NCBI GenBank assembly: GCA_028693055.1
Contig: JAQUWD010000011.1
Coordinates: forward strand, 1 to 64,000
DNA from: Eubacteriales bacterium
GTDB taxonomy: Bacteria > Bacillota > Clostridia > Christensenellales > Aristaeellaceae
DNA length: 64,000 bases
Direction: 5' to 3'
Shown one piece after another: positions 1 to 8,006 of the stretch (the first letter of the stretch is position 1; every line of letters begins with the position of its first letter). Made by a program: the position numbers and the translations under genes. The notes beneath the pieces were generated by a model, which worked only from the letters and a program-made list of their open reading frames with translations, was not told where the DNA came from and ran no database searches.

Positions 1-1
1 C

Positions 2-1117
2 AACGGTCGTTCGGTTATCCCCTTGACCTATGAGGGGTACTACAGCTATCGCTACATTCGCAGCTATGCCATTCATAATCAAAGCCTTCATTTTCAGATG
101 AATAATTTTCTGGAATTTATGCTGAAGCCCTACTACTATATGATGCTGCCCACCCAGTACCTAGGGCTTGTCATGTACCCGGAGGCGACCGTTTACCTCG
201 CGCAGGCTTATAGCGCCCCGGTGGAAGAGGCCTTGTCGGGAGTGGGCGACCGCGTCGTTTCATATGCGGAGCTTTCCGCGATGTGCGAAAAGCTGAACGC
301 CGTTGCCGCAGACGATACTGATTTGCAGCGGGTTTATTTCTATCTGTCCTGCCTGTTAAGCGATTTGCAGGTGCCGGACGCTGTATACGACAAGCTTTGC
401 ATGCTGGATGAGTATTTGGATTTTCTGGATCCCAACCAGCAGGGCATGACCGTGTCCCAAAGCGCCAACGCCATGACCTGCACCATCGGCGATTACACCC
501 TTTATACCCGCCTTGCCCAGAACGGTACGGACAGCTTCACGCTGACCTTGCCGGATCAGGACGGCTACACGCTGACCGTAACCGGACGCAAGGAAGAAAA
601 GGCGGCGGGGCAGGATATGAACCTGCATATCACTGTGGCGACGGAGGAGGAAACCCGGCTGGAGCTGCTACTAAGCGGCGAGGGACTGCCCAAGGAAAAC
701 GAAACCGACGCTATCGGTACGGTGCGTATTTTTCTCAACGGCTCCGCACTGGAGTCCGAGCCGACCACCCAGACCTTTGGGTTCCGGCTGACCCGTACCG
801 CCGCCCAGCCCCCTTATCAGGTGACGCTGGGAATCGATTGGCTCCATCCCGCCACGGCAAAGGCCGCCATTACAATGCTGTATCAGGCGGATATCGAAAT
901 GCTTGATCAAAGCGCGTTGAAGGATCATATTTATGATAACCAGATCGATTTCTTCCACCTGAACCAAACCTATTTGGAGGAGTACCAAGCCGCGTTCCAG
1001 AAATCTCTGGTTTTTGCGGTTGCTCCGATTCTGCTGGAAATGCCGTCGGGAGTCCTGAACGACGTGGTTCGTTTCTGCGAGACCACGGGGATTTTGGCTT
1101 CCTTTGGGATTGAATAG
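2..1117 (+). CDS. C-terminal part of an unrecognised protein (5' end outside window)
   Basis: The reading frame is open to the left edge of the window, so the TTG at 23 is not a convincing start and only the last ~371 residues are visible. I do not recognise the family. The visible part has an aromatic, Tyr-rich stretch near its start, a beta-rich central region (roughly residues 150-290) resembling an all-beta domain, and an alpha-helical tail. No membrane segment or catalytic motif is obvious. It ends 11 bp before the GntR gene, so the two are probably co-transcribed. Confidence 0.6.
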   Translation, partial: NGRSVIPLTYEGYYSYRYIRSYAIHNQSLHFQMNNFLEFMLKPYYYMMLPTQYLGLVMYPEATVYLAQAYSAPVEEALSGVGDRVVSYAELSAMCEKLNAVAADDTDLQRVYFYLSCLLSDLQVPDAVYDKLCMLDEYLDFLDPNQQGMTVSQSANAMTCTIGDYTLYTRLAQNGTDSFTLTLPDQDGYTLTVTGRKEEKAAGQDMNLHITVATEEETRLELLLSGEGLPKENETDAIGTVRIFLNGSALESEPTTQTFGFRLTRTAAQPPYQVTLGIDWLHPATAKAAITMLYQADIEMLDQSALKDHIYDNQIDFFHLNQTYLEEYQAAFQKSLVFAVAPILLEMPSGVLNDVVRFCETTGILASFGIE

Positions 1118-1128
1118 GAGGATTTGGA

Positions 1129-1845
1129 ATGTCGGAGTTTTATTTGGAGAAGAAGAGCCAAAGCCCGCTGTATCAGCAGCTGATGCTCAGACTGAAAAAC
1201 GATATAACCGCAGGGATTTACCCCGCTGGGGCGCGGATCCCCAGCGAACAGCTTTTGTGCGAAACCTACGGCGTAAGCCGCGTTACCGTGCGCAAGGCCA
1301 TGCTCGACCTTGTGCAGGAGGGAATGCTGGTGCGCCGTCAGGGAAAGGGAACCTTTGTGGCCAATGAAAAGCTGCGCAAGGATCTGGCCTTTATTACCAG
1401 CTTTTCGGACGCATGCGCGGTCAAGGGGCATCAGGCTGGCGCAAAGCTGATTTCCGCCCAGTGGGAAACCGCCACCTCTGAGGATCAGGATCGCTTGGGG
1501 GTGGACGAGGGCGCGCAGGTGCTGGAAATCTGCCGTCTGCGCCTGTGCGACGGCGAGCCTGTGATGCTGGAAATCAACCGTTTCCCGGAAGCCTACGCCT
1601 ATTTACGGGACGAGGCCGGGGAAAGCTCTTTGTACGAATGCCTGAAGCGCCATGGGGTGATTCCCTCCTCGGCGGTGCATGATATCTCGCTGGGACACGC
1701 CACCCCCTTGGCTAGCAAGTATTTGGACGCGGAGCTGGGCGACGCTATGCTGGTGCTGGACGAGCTGGTACTGAGCCAGCACGGGGATCCTTTACATACC
1801 AGCCGCCAGTGGATCCGTGGCGACAAATTCACCTTCCGCATCTAA
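1129..1845 (+). CDS. GntR family regulator, HutC/UTRA subfamily
   Basis: A one-component transcriptional repressor of 238 aa. Residues ~8-75 form the GntR winged helix (PLYQQL...GARIPSEQLL...VSRVTVRKA...GKGTFVAN). Residues ~95-235 match a UTRA ligand-binding domain, which in this family usually senses a sugar phosphate or amino-acid derivative. The ATG is preceded by AGGAGG at good spacing. It lies between an unknown gene and the NYN-LOTUS gene, so its target is not evident; autoregulation of this gene string is an inference. Confidence 0.9.
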   Translation: MSEFYLEKKSQSPLYQQLMLRLKNDITAGIYPAGARIPSEQLLCETYGVSRVTVRKAMLDLVQEGMLVRRQGKGTFVANEKLRKDLAFITSFSDACAVKGHQAGAKLISAQWETATSEDQDRLGVDEGAQVLEICRLRLCDGEPVMLEINRFPEAYAYLRDEAGESSLYECLKRHGVIPSSAVHDISLGHATPLASKYLDAELGDAMLVLDELVLSQHGDPLHTSRQWIRGDKFTFRI

Positions 1846-1863
1846 GGAAAGAAAGGGTTTATC

Positions 1864-2853
1864 ATGAGCACCTCAAAGTTTGCCCTGTTTGTGGATTTGG
1901 AGAATTGCGGCGCAAAGGTTTCCACGCTGTTAAATGTGCTGGAAAAGGTAAAAATCCGCGGCGATGTGCTGCTGGGCAAGGTATACGGTTATACGGACAG
2001 CTACAGCGATTTAAAGGAAGTACTTCTGTCCAACACCTTCACTGTAGTTCCCAGCCTGCGCTACGGCATCAGCCAGAAGAACAACGCCGACATTCTGCTG
2101 GTCATTGACGCGCTGGAGGTGGCGTACACCAACCCGTTGATTGACAGCTTTTGCATCGTCAGCGGCGATAGCGACTATACCCCGCTGGTGGGGCGTTTAA
2201 AAAGCATGGGGAAGTTTGTGCTGGGCATTAGCCGCAGCGAGGCTGCCAGCAATATCTTCATCAACGCCTGTAACGAATTTCAATTTCTTGAAAACGTCGG
2301 GCCACGCACTCGCAAGGAAAGCGGCAAGAAAAAGGCCGCCGCCGATAAGGAGCCCTTGGACGAGAACGAGCTTAACAAGCTGCTGTGCTCCATTTTGGAG
2401 GAGCAGACCGATAAGGACGAGCTTTACGCTAGCGAGCTGAAGGGCATTTTACTGAGGCTGCGCCCCGATTTTAACGAGAAGGCCTACGGCTGCGCCACCT
2501 TTTTAAAAATGCTGGACAAGCTGGTAAAGCAGTACGGCAGCCTGCGTATCCATAACGATAATTTTAACGTGATGGTTTCCATCGCCCCGGTCAGCAAGGA
2601 AACCCAGCCGGAGCTGAACAAGGAGAATTGGCGCACGGCTATCAAGGAGCAGCTTACGCGCTACAAGGACGATGGCTTTGAACGCATCAATCCCAGTATT
2701 TTGAAGGCGGACATTCAGGCCAGCCATCCCGATTTCTCCGAAAAAGCGCTGGGCTTTAAGCGTTTTAGCGATATGCTAAAGGCTATGGAGAAGGACGGTC
2801 TGGTTACGGTGGAGCTGGACGAGCAGGGAACCATGCTGATTAAGGTATCCTAA
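1864..2853 (+). CDS. NYN-domain nuclease-like protein with two C-terminal LOTUS/OST-HTH domains
   Basis: 329 aa. Residues ~1-150 form a NYN (PIN-like) domain with the expected acidic residues: FVDLENC near the N terminus, NADILLVIDALE, and SGDSDYTPLV. These are metal ligands in NYN RNases of the LabA/MARF1 type. A charged Lys-rich linker follows, then two related ~75-residue modules (about 165-240 and 255-328), each with the pattern of an OST-HTH/LOTUS domain, an RNA-binding winged helix. The likely role is RNA cleavage or surveillance in the cytoplasm; the substrate is unknown. It is 18 bp downstream of the GntR gene and 15 bp upstream of nadE, so probably one operon. Confidence 0.8.
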   Translation: MSTSKFALFVDLENCGAKVSTLLNVLEKVKIRGDVLLGKVYGYTDSYSDLKEVLLSNTFTVVPSLRYGISQKNNADILLVIDALEVAYTNPLIDSFCIVSGDSDYTPLVGRLKSMGKFVLGISRSEAASNIFINACNEFQFLENVGPRTRKESGKKKAAADKEPLDENELNKLLCSILEEQTDKDELYASELKGILLRLRPDFNEKAYGCATFLKMLDKLVKQYGSLRIHNDNFNVMVSIAPVSKETQPELNKENWRTAIKEQLTRYKDDGFERINPSILKADIQASHPDFSEKALGFKRFSDMLKAMEKDGLVTVELDEQGTMLIKVS

Positions 2854-2868
2854 AGGGAGGCCGAAAAG

Positions 2869-4755
2869 ATGTCCAACGGTTTTGCAAGAATTGCGTCCGT
2901 TAGTCTGCGGGTGCATTTAGGCGACGTTGCCGCCAATGAGAAAGAAATTTTGACCGCCATGGAGAAGCTGGCCTTGCAGGGCGTGCAGGCGGCGGTATTC
3001 CCGGAGCTGTGCCTGACCGGCTACACGCTGGGGGATTTGCTGCTGCACGAGCTGACCCAGCGTCAGGCGTGGGAAAGCATGCTGCGCATCGCAAAGAAAA
3101 CCGCATCGATGGCTGTGGTGGTGGGTCTGCCCGTCAATGTGGAAAGCCGGCTGTTTAACTGCGCGGCGGTGCTGCAGGGCGGCCGGGTTCGGGCCATCGT
3201 GCCCAAGACCTATTTGCCTAACGGCAACGAGTTTTACGAGACCCGCTGGTTTGTCAGCGGCGAGCAGGCCAGAGGTATGCTGGAAAGGGACGGCGTTTGC
3301 TGCCCCATTACGCCCCGCTGCCTCATGGACATGGGGGAGTTTACCTTCGCGGTGGAAATCTGCGAGGATTTATGGACGCCCATCCCGCCCAGCAGCCAAT
3401 ATGCCGTGGAGGGCGCGGACATCATTTTAAACCCCAGCGCGTCAAACGCGCTGGTCAGCAAGCAGGAATACCGCCGGGAGCTATTGCGCCAGCAAAGCGG
3501 CCGTCTTTACGCGGGTTACGCCTATGCTGGCGCGGGCTTTGGGGAAAGCACCAGCGATTTGGTATTCTGCGGTTATACCGCCGTGTACGAAAATGGCCGC
3601 GCTTTAGCCGAGGGGCCGCGCTTTACCCGGGACGGCGGCATGGCGGTGGCGGATATCGACGTGCAGCGTCTGCGCTTCCAGCGTCAGCGCAATGGCAGCT
3701 TCCATCAAATGAAGCGGGAAAACAACATGGTACGGGTTTGCCTCGATTGCCCGCCAACGCCGGCCTTGCCGCTGCAGCGGCCGATTTCGCCGCTGCCCTT
3801 CGTGCCCGGCAGCGGGGAGGAACGCTTGGAGGAAATTGTGCTCATCCAGTCCATGGGCTTGGTAACCCGGTTGAGCACCATCCATTGCAAGGATTTGGTG
3901 GTTGGGGTTTCCGGCGGGCTGGACAGCACCTTGGCGTTGTTGATCGCCGCCCGTGCCTTTGACGAGCTGGGGCTTCCGCGCAAGGGGATTCACGCGGTTA
4001 CCATGCCCGGCATGGGTACGGGAAAACGCACGAAAACCAACGCGGACAAGCTGATGGAGGCACTAGCTGTGGATGCGGCTGAAATTGCCATCGGCCCAGC
4101 GGTAGCCCAGCATTTTGCGGATATTGGGCAGGATGAAAACGTCCATGACGTCACCTACGAAAACGCTCAAGCACGGGAACGCACCCAAATTTTAATGGAC
4201 TTAGCCAACAAATATGGCGGAATCGTGCTGGGCACCGGAGACATGAGCGAAATGGCGCTGGGCTTCTGCACCTATAACGGCGACCATATGAGCATGTACA
4301 ACGTCAACTGCACTGTGCCAAAAACGTTGATTCGGGCGCTGGTCCAGTATATCAGCGAGCACTGCTTTGACGGCGTGGTGAAGGACGTATGCGCCGACGT
4401 GATTGATACGCCCATCAGCCCGGAGCTTTTGCCAGTGAGCGACGGGGAGCTGAACCAGCGCACTGAGGATATTCTGGGGGACTATGCCCTTCACGATTTC
4501 TTCCTGTACCATATGATGGACAGCGGCGCGTCGCCCAGCAAACTGATTTTGCTGGCTGTGCAGGCCTTTGAGGGCGTATATGACGAGACGAAGATCAAGG
4601 AGCAGCTCAAGACCTTCATCCGGCGTTTCTTTACCCAGCAGTTCAAGCGCAACTGCGTGCCCGACGGCCCCAAGGTGGGCAGCGTTGGGCTAAGCCCCCG
4701 GGGCGATTGGCGCATGCCCAGCGATATGAGCTATCAGATGTGGGCGAATGATTAA
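2869..4755 (+). CDS. nadE: Glutamine-dependent NAD+ synthetase
   Basis: 628 aa, the usual length for the two-domain eukaryote-like enzyme. The N-terminal ~290 residues form a nitrilase-fold glutaminase with its Glu (FPELCLTGYTLGD), Lys (PKTYLPNGNEFYE) and nucleophile Cys (VEICEDLW). The C-terminal part is the ATP-pyrophosphatase synthetase domain with its P-loop (GVSGGLDSTLAL) and conserved GTGDMSE. It amidates deamido-NAD+ with ammonia channelled from glutamine, the last step of NAD synthesis. The start follows AAAGGGAGG. It is the last gene of the + strand string. Confidence 0.96.
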   Translation: MSNGFARIASVSLRVHLGDVAANEKEILTAMEKLALQGVQAAVFPELCLTGYTLGDLLLHELTQRQAWESMLRIAKKTASMAVVVGLPVNVESRLFNCAAVLQGGRVRAIVPKTYLPNGNEFYETRWFVSGEQARGMLERDGVCCPITPRCLMDMGEFTFAVEICEDLWTPIPPSSQYAVEGADIILNPSASNALVSKQEYRRELLRQQSGRLYAGYAYAGAGFGESTSDLVFCGYTAVYENGRALAEGPRFTRDGGMAVADIDVQRLRFQRQRNGSFHQMKRENNMVRVCLDCPPTPALPLQRPISPLPFVPGSGEERLEEIVLIQSMGLVTRLSTIHCKDLVVGVSGGLDSTLALLIAARAFDELGLPRKGIHAVTMPGMGTGKRTKTNADKLMEALAVDAAEIAIGPAVAQHFADIGQDENVHDVTYENAQARERTQILMDLANKYGGIVLGTGDMSEMALGFCTYNGDHMSMYNVNCTVPKTLIRALVQYISEHCFDGVVKDVCADVIDTPISPELLPVSDGELNQRTEDILGDYALHDFFLYHMMDSGASPSKLILLAVQAFEGVYDETKIKEQLKTFIRRFFTQQFKRNCVPDGPKVGSVGLSPRGDWRMPSDMSYQMWAND

Positions 4756-4852
4756 ACCAACCCGGCATGAAGGGGCGGAGGCATAGGTGATTTCTCAGCA
4801 GCTGTAGGGGCGTAAACCTCTACACAGACTGTTGCAAAAAACTCAAGAGAGT

Positions 4853-4880
4853 GTCAGGGGAGCCCGTAGGCTCCCCTGAC
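4853..4880. repeat. Perfect 12-bp inverted repeat with 4-nt loop
   Basis: GTCAGGGGAGCC, loop CGTA, then the exact reverse complement. No T-run follows on either side, so it is not a standard intrinsic terminator, although it lies ~100 bp after nadE. Confidence 0.7.
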
Positions 4881-4928
4881 TGCATTCGTATCGACTGGCT
4901 TTGCCGCAAACAGTACCCGTAACTGATG

Positions 4929-4950
4929 AAAGAGCGCGTAGCGCTTTTTT
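4929..4950 (+). terminator. Weak intrinsic terminator-like hairpin
   Basis: AAAGAGCGC-GTA-GCGCTTTTTT forms a 5-8 bp stem with a T-tract on the + strand. It could end read-through from nadE. Confidence 0.4.
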
Positions 4951-5194
4951 GACACGCTGAGGCGCCCATTAGGGTGGGCAATCGTTGAATTAGTGTAAAG
5001 CTTTATATGAAAAGATAAAAGTATAACCGTCGTTCCTAAACCAGACCGACGGCTACAACACCCCAATATATATTTCAATCCGCATCCAAACTCATGATGG
5101 ATGACAAAAGTAGTATATCAGCCTTTTTCATAAATCTCAATGAAAAAAGTTAGCGAACAACATCGAGTTAATCGTCAAAAATTTGTTTCATTGA

Positions 5195-5344
5195 TTGTTA
5201 CGTTGTATTTTGCATAGTCTTGTGGAACTGAAAAACCAGTTCATTCAACAAGGCAGATATACAGACTGTGTTGGTGAGCTTATTTTCAAGGTCATAAATG
5301 CACCTGTAAAGAAAATGAAAATTAATATTTCAAAGCCACAATAA
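5195..5344 (+). pseudogene. C-terminal gene remnant upstream of the HEPN gene
   Basis: An open stretch of ~49 codons without a plausible start encodes a protein-like tail (VELKNQFIQQGRYTDCVGEL...). It ends in TAA at 5342-5344 and is followed within 5 bp by an intrinsic terminator, as expected for the true 3' end of a lost gene. I cannot name the family; a recombinase or integrase tail is only a guess from the context of an AT-rich island. Confidence 0.3.
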
Positions 5345-5348
5345 ATGA

Positions 5349-5386
5349 GTCGCTTATTCTTCTATAAAAAGAGTAAGCGGCTTTTT
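5349..5386 (+). terminator. Intrinsic terminator after the remnant
   Basis: GTCGCTTATTCTT pairs with AAGAGTAAGCGGC (two G-T wobbles) and is followed by TTTTTT. Confidence 0.7.
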
Positions 5387-5437
5387 TGCTAATAAGTTTG
5401 ATATGATTGAGGGAATGTCCTGTGCATCGCTGATTTG

Positions 5438-5446
5438 TGGTATAAT
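5438..5446 (+). promoter_or_regulatory. Extended -10 promoter for the HEPN gene
   Basis: TGGTATAAT is a perfect TGn extended -10 box 33 bp upstream of the chosen ATG. No good -35 is present, which extended -10 promoters can tolerate. Confidence 0.5.
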
Positions 5447-5478
5447 AAAATATAATTTTAAATTTGGGAGAGATAGTT

Positions 5479-6999
5479 ATGAGTTCAGAAAAATATATAA
5501 ACCCCTTTTCAGAGATGGTACTAAAAGTTTCAATGCAATTCGATGATGCTATTTTAAAAAATGATACTGTTGAATTAAGGAGGATAATTGAAGAAGTTGA
5601 ACCTATCATTCCTCATGAAAATATTGCATCACAGGCACAACTCTATTATTCGATTGGAACGGCATATGGCGATATTGCCAACATAACCTCTGTTTCCGAT
5701 GAAGAACTTATAAAAAAGCAACTTTACTATTTCAGAAAAAGTATTGCACTTATGAAACATGAAGAATTATCCAATCCGAAATATGCCCCTTATGTTAACG
5801 CACTGAAAATGAACCTATATACGAACTATGGAAATACCTTTGACCATTGTGGCAGAAAGTTAGCTGCAATAGAGCAATATAAAAAAGCTCTTAAAATTCG
5901 AGATGATTTTGGTATGGCGTTGGGTAATTTAGGGATGGCATATAAACATTATGGGATGCTTGTTTCTGATTCTGTACATAGCAATTATTTCCATCATTTT
6001 GCGTACAACTTATTGAATCAAGCTATAAAAAGCAATGACCCCAATACGCACCAAGAAGCGAAAAACTATTTTATCCGAGCAGCCAGTAGTTATGATTCTG
6101 AATACGTTCATAAATTTCTTGAAGCTCCGCTTGAAATCCATCAATATTCATATTCAAATAAAGAAGAATTCTGTTACAGAGAATGGGCTTTGAAAAACAA
6201 CTTGTTTCTCAATCCCCTAAATGACCTGCCAGTTGATGAGCTTTGCTTTGCAGCAGATGTCATTCAACTTCCTAAAATGCTAGCGAACCTTGATGACAAA
6301 CCAATTTTTCATGGTATGTTTAATCAGTTCAAGCAAGAGTTTATTTATGCAAGATACCAATACTATTGTAGTCAGCAGGTAACAGAAGAAGTTAATTTTG
6401 CGGACAAAGATACCTATCTTTTAAACTTTGCTGATTATCCTCAATATTCTATCCGAATTGAAATTTTAAAATCTACTTTTAAGACTTTGTATTCCTTGCT
6501 TGACAAAATTGCGTTTTTCTTGAATTCCTATTTTAAGCTTGGAATACGAGAACGCGACGTTAATTTTCATAGCATTTGGTACAGTGAAAAGAAAGGAAAA
6601 TATAAATATCAAAACACATTAGACCACAAAACGAATTTTGCGTTAGCTTCAATGTATTGGATAGCAAAAGATTTTTATGAAGAATTTGTTGATTCGCCCA
6701 ATCCACAGGCTAAGCGTATTCGAGATATACGCAATGCTTTGGAGCATAAATATGTAAAAGTTTATTGGGATTTATGGGATGACAGGGCTAATGGAGATAT
6801 TGACGACCTGGCATTTTATATGTCAGAAGCAGAGCTCATATGCGAAACATTTAATCTGCTGAAGCTAATAAGAGAAGTAATTGTTTGCTTAGCATTATCT
6901 GTTGGAATTGAGGAAGGATATCGCCATGAAAAATTAGACCCATCCAAGCTTATTCTCCCAACGTTGTTAATGGATTACCAGGATGAATGGAAAATGTAG
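5479..6999 (+). CDS. TPR and HEPN (LA2681-like) domain protein
   Basis: 506 aa. The N-terminal half (about residues 35-180) looks like TPR repeats (for example YTNYGNTFDHCGRKLAAIEQYKKAL). The C-terminal third carries a HEPN motif, R-x4-H, in IRDIRNALEHKYVKV. Together these fit the LA2681-type HEPN family, whose relatives are predicted metal-independent RNases associated with toxin or defence loci. The ORF extends to a TTG at 5464, but ATG 5479 has GGGAGAG at proper spacing. The gene is much more AT-rich than its neighbours, which suggests horizontal acquisition. RNase activity and a defence role are inferred, not shown. Confidence 0.7.
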   Translation: MSSEKYINPFSEMVLKVSMQFDDAILKNDTVELRRIIEEVEPIIPHENIASQAQLYYSIGTAYGDIANITSVSDEELIKKQLYYFRKSIALMKHEELSNPKYAPYVNALKMNLYTNYGNTFDHCGRKLAAIEQYKKALKIRDDFGMALGNLGMAYKHYGMLVSDSVHSNYFHHFAYNLLNQAIKSNDPNTHQEAKNYFIRAASSYDSEYVHKFLEAPLEIHQYSYSNKEEFCYREWALKNNLFLNPLNDLPVDELCFAADVIQLPKMLANLDDKPIFHGMFNQFKQEFIYARYQYYCSQQVTEEVNFADKDTYLLNFADYPQYSIRIEILKSTFKTLYSLLDKIAFFLNSYFKLGIRERDVNFHSIWYSEKKGKYKYQNTLDHKTNFALASMYWIAKDFYEEFVDSPNPQAKRIRDIRNALEHKYVKVYWDLWDDRANGDIDDLAFYMSEAELICETFNLLKLIREVIVCLALSVGIEEGYRHEKLDPSKLILPTLLMDYQDEWKM

Positions 7000-7011
7000 A
7001 GAGGCACGAAC

Positions 7012-7389
7012 ATGAAAATTGGAAGGAATGAACCCTGCCCGTGTGGAAGTGGATTACAATATAAAAAATGCTGTCTTGAAAAAACTGAAGAATAAAAATA
7101 TATCGAAGCCATTTCAGCATCGCAAAATAATTTGAATTGTGATTCAAGGATTAAGCAATGTCACCATCCCAACACTCAAGAATGCAGCGGTAGTATAAAT
7201 AAAGCTCTTGCAAATCAAAATAATCGTATTTTAAATAAATTAGCATTAGATGGCTGCGTAATAACAATGGATTTGCCGTCCGCAGAGAATATAAAAAGCT
7301 GGAAAGGCGCGTCAAAAGCGATGAAAAGCATTTGGCAAACAGTGTATCAAAGCTACCCCAAGAGGATTGATGTTCTGGAGAACATGTAA
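7012..7389 (+). pseudogene. SEC-C motif gene interrupted by an in-frame stop
   Basis: ATG 7012, preceded by AGAGG, opens a 27-codon ORF with a textbook zinc-binding SEC-C motif ([15 protein letters not shown]), ended by TAA at 7093-7095. The same frame stays open to 7389 and continues with a Cys/His segment (CHHPNTQECSGS) and QNNRILNKLALDG. From memory, that combination follows the SEC-C motif in longer family members. I read this as one gene with a nonsense mutation and a truncated 3' end. The alternative is a genuine 27-residue zinc peptide. It starts 12 bp after the HEPN gene. Confidence 0.6.
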
Positions 7390-7431
7390 ACCACCGCCTT
7401 AATACAAAACATAAAATAATTTCTTGAGCCA

Positions 7432-7460
7432 TTGACAATATGGTAAAATAGGTATATGAT
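7432..7460 (+). promoter_or_regulatory. Sigma-A promoter for the DUF3892 gene
   Basis: TTGACA, exactly 17 bp, then TATGAT. Confidence 0.75.
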
Positions 7461-7527
7461 TTATATATCTTAATTAATCTTTATATATTGGGGAGTAAAT
7501 TAATTGAGAAGAAAGAAGGAAAAAAAT

Positions 7528-7791
7528 ATGGTATATTATGAAATCGCAAAAATTCATTACCAAGATAACGATACCAGCAAATCTATTTCACGCATCAAAA
7601 CCACAAACGACATCGAAAAACTTCGGCAGACTGTAGTAGCAGATATTGAGAATGGACACCAGATCAAAACCCATCCATCGAATGGCGGCGGCGCAGAAGT
7701 ACATGTTATTCAAGTTGCAAACACAAAGTATCTTCGCACGGATCGAAATAGCGTTGCAAAGGATAATTTAGGAAATCTACCGCAGTTCTAA
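7528..7791 (+). CDS. DUF3892-like small protein
   Basis: 87 aa from ATG 7528 (AGAAGGA upstream); a TTG at 7504 with GGGGAG would add 8 residues. The C-terminal pattern YLRTD...KDNLGNLPQF and the short length match DUF3892 proteins, which have no established biochemical role. It has its own promoter and lies at the right edge of the AT-rich island, 3' of the HEPN/SEC-C pair. Confidence 0.65.
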   Translation: MVYYEIAKIHYQDNDTSKSISRIKTTNDIEKLRQTVVADIENGHQIKTHPSNGGGAEVHVIQVANTKYLRTDRNSVAKDNLGNLPQF

Positions 7792-7820
7792 CCAGTTTAC
7801 AAAAATGTTTTCTCGTTCCA

Positions 7821-7857
7821 GCGCGATCGGGCTTGCAAAAGGCAAGCTCGCCCGCGC
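7821..7857. repeat. GC-rich hairpin between DUF3892 and the ABC operon
   Basis: GCTTGC-AAAAG-GCAAGC is a perfect core inside a longer imperfect GC stem (GCGCG...CGCGC). No T-tract follows. Confidence 0.5.
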
Positions 7858-7919
7858 TCCTTAGCCCCCATAAAACCACGATTCCCCCTCCAAGTTTACA
7901 ATTATATCCACTTTTCCTC

Positions 7920-7948
7920 TTGACAACCGCTTTTCCTTCGGCTATGAT
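7920..7948 (+). promoter_or_regulatory. Sigma-A promoter of the GntR-ABC operon
   Basis: TTGACA, 17-bp spacer, TATGAT: near-consensus, so a strong promoter that probably needs repression. Confidence 0.85.
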
Positions 7949-7958
7949 ATGCGTATCA

Positions 7959-7983
7959 ACCGTACTATTTGTACTAGTACGGT
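7959..7983 (+). promoter_or_regulatory. Palindromic operator at the GntR-ABC transcription start
   Basis: ACCGTACTA, 7 bp, TAGTACGGT: perfect 9-bp arms beginning 10 bp after the -10 box, so it overlaps the expected start site. This is the expected position for autorepression by the YtrA-type regulator encoded first in the operon. Confidence 0.7.
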
Positions 7984-8006
7984 CTGTGTAAAAGGGAGGT
8001 GATTCT

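Larger units (their letters stand above)
4756..5194. other. Intergenic, hairpin-rich region between nadE and the AT-rich island
   Basis: No convincing gene. It holds several short inverted repeats: 4804-4823 (GTAGGGG...CCTCTAC), a perfect 12-bp stem at 4853-4880, and a short GC stem followed by T's at 4931-4950 (AGCGC-GTA-GCGCT). From about 5090 the base composition turns AT-rich, which marks the start of the probable acquired segment. Confidence 0.5.

Noticed and set aside
970-1431. 153-aa - strand ORF over the end of the first gene and the GntR gene
   Set aside because: Overlaps two well-supported genes on the other strand and has no family features.
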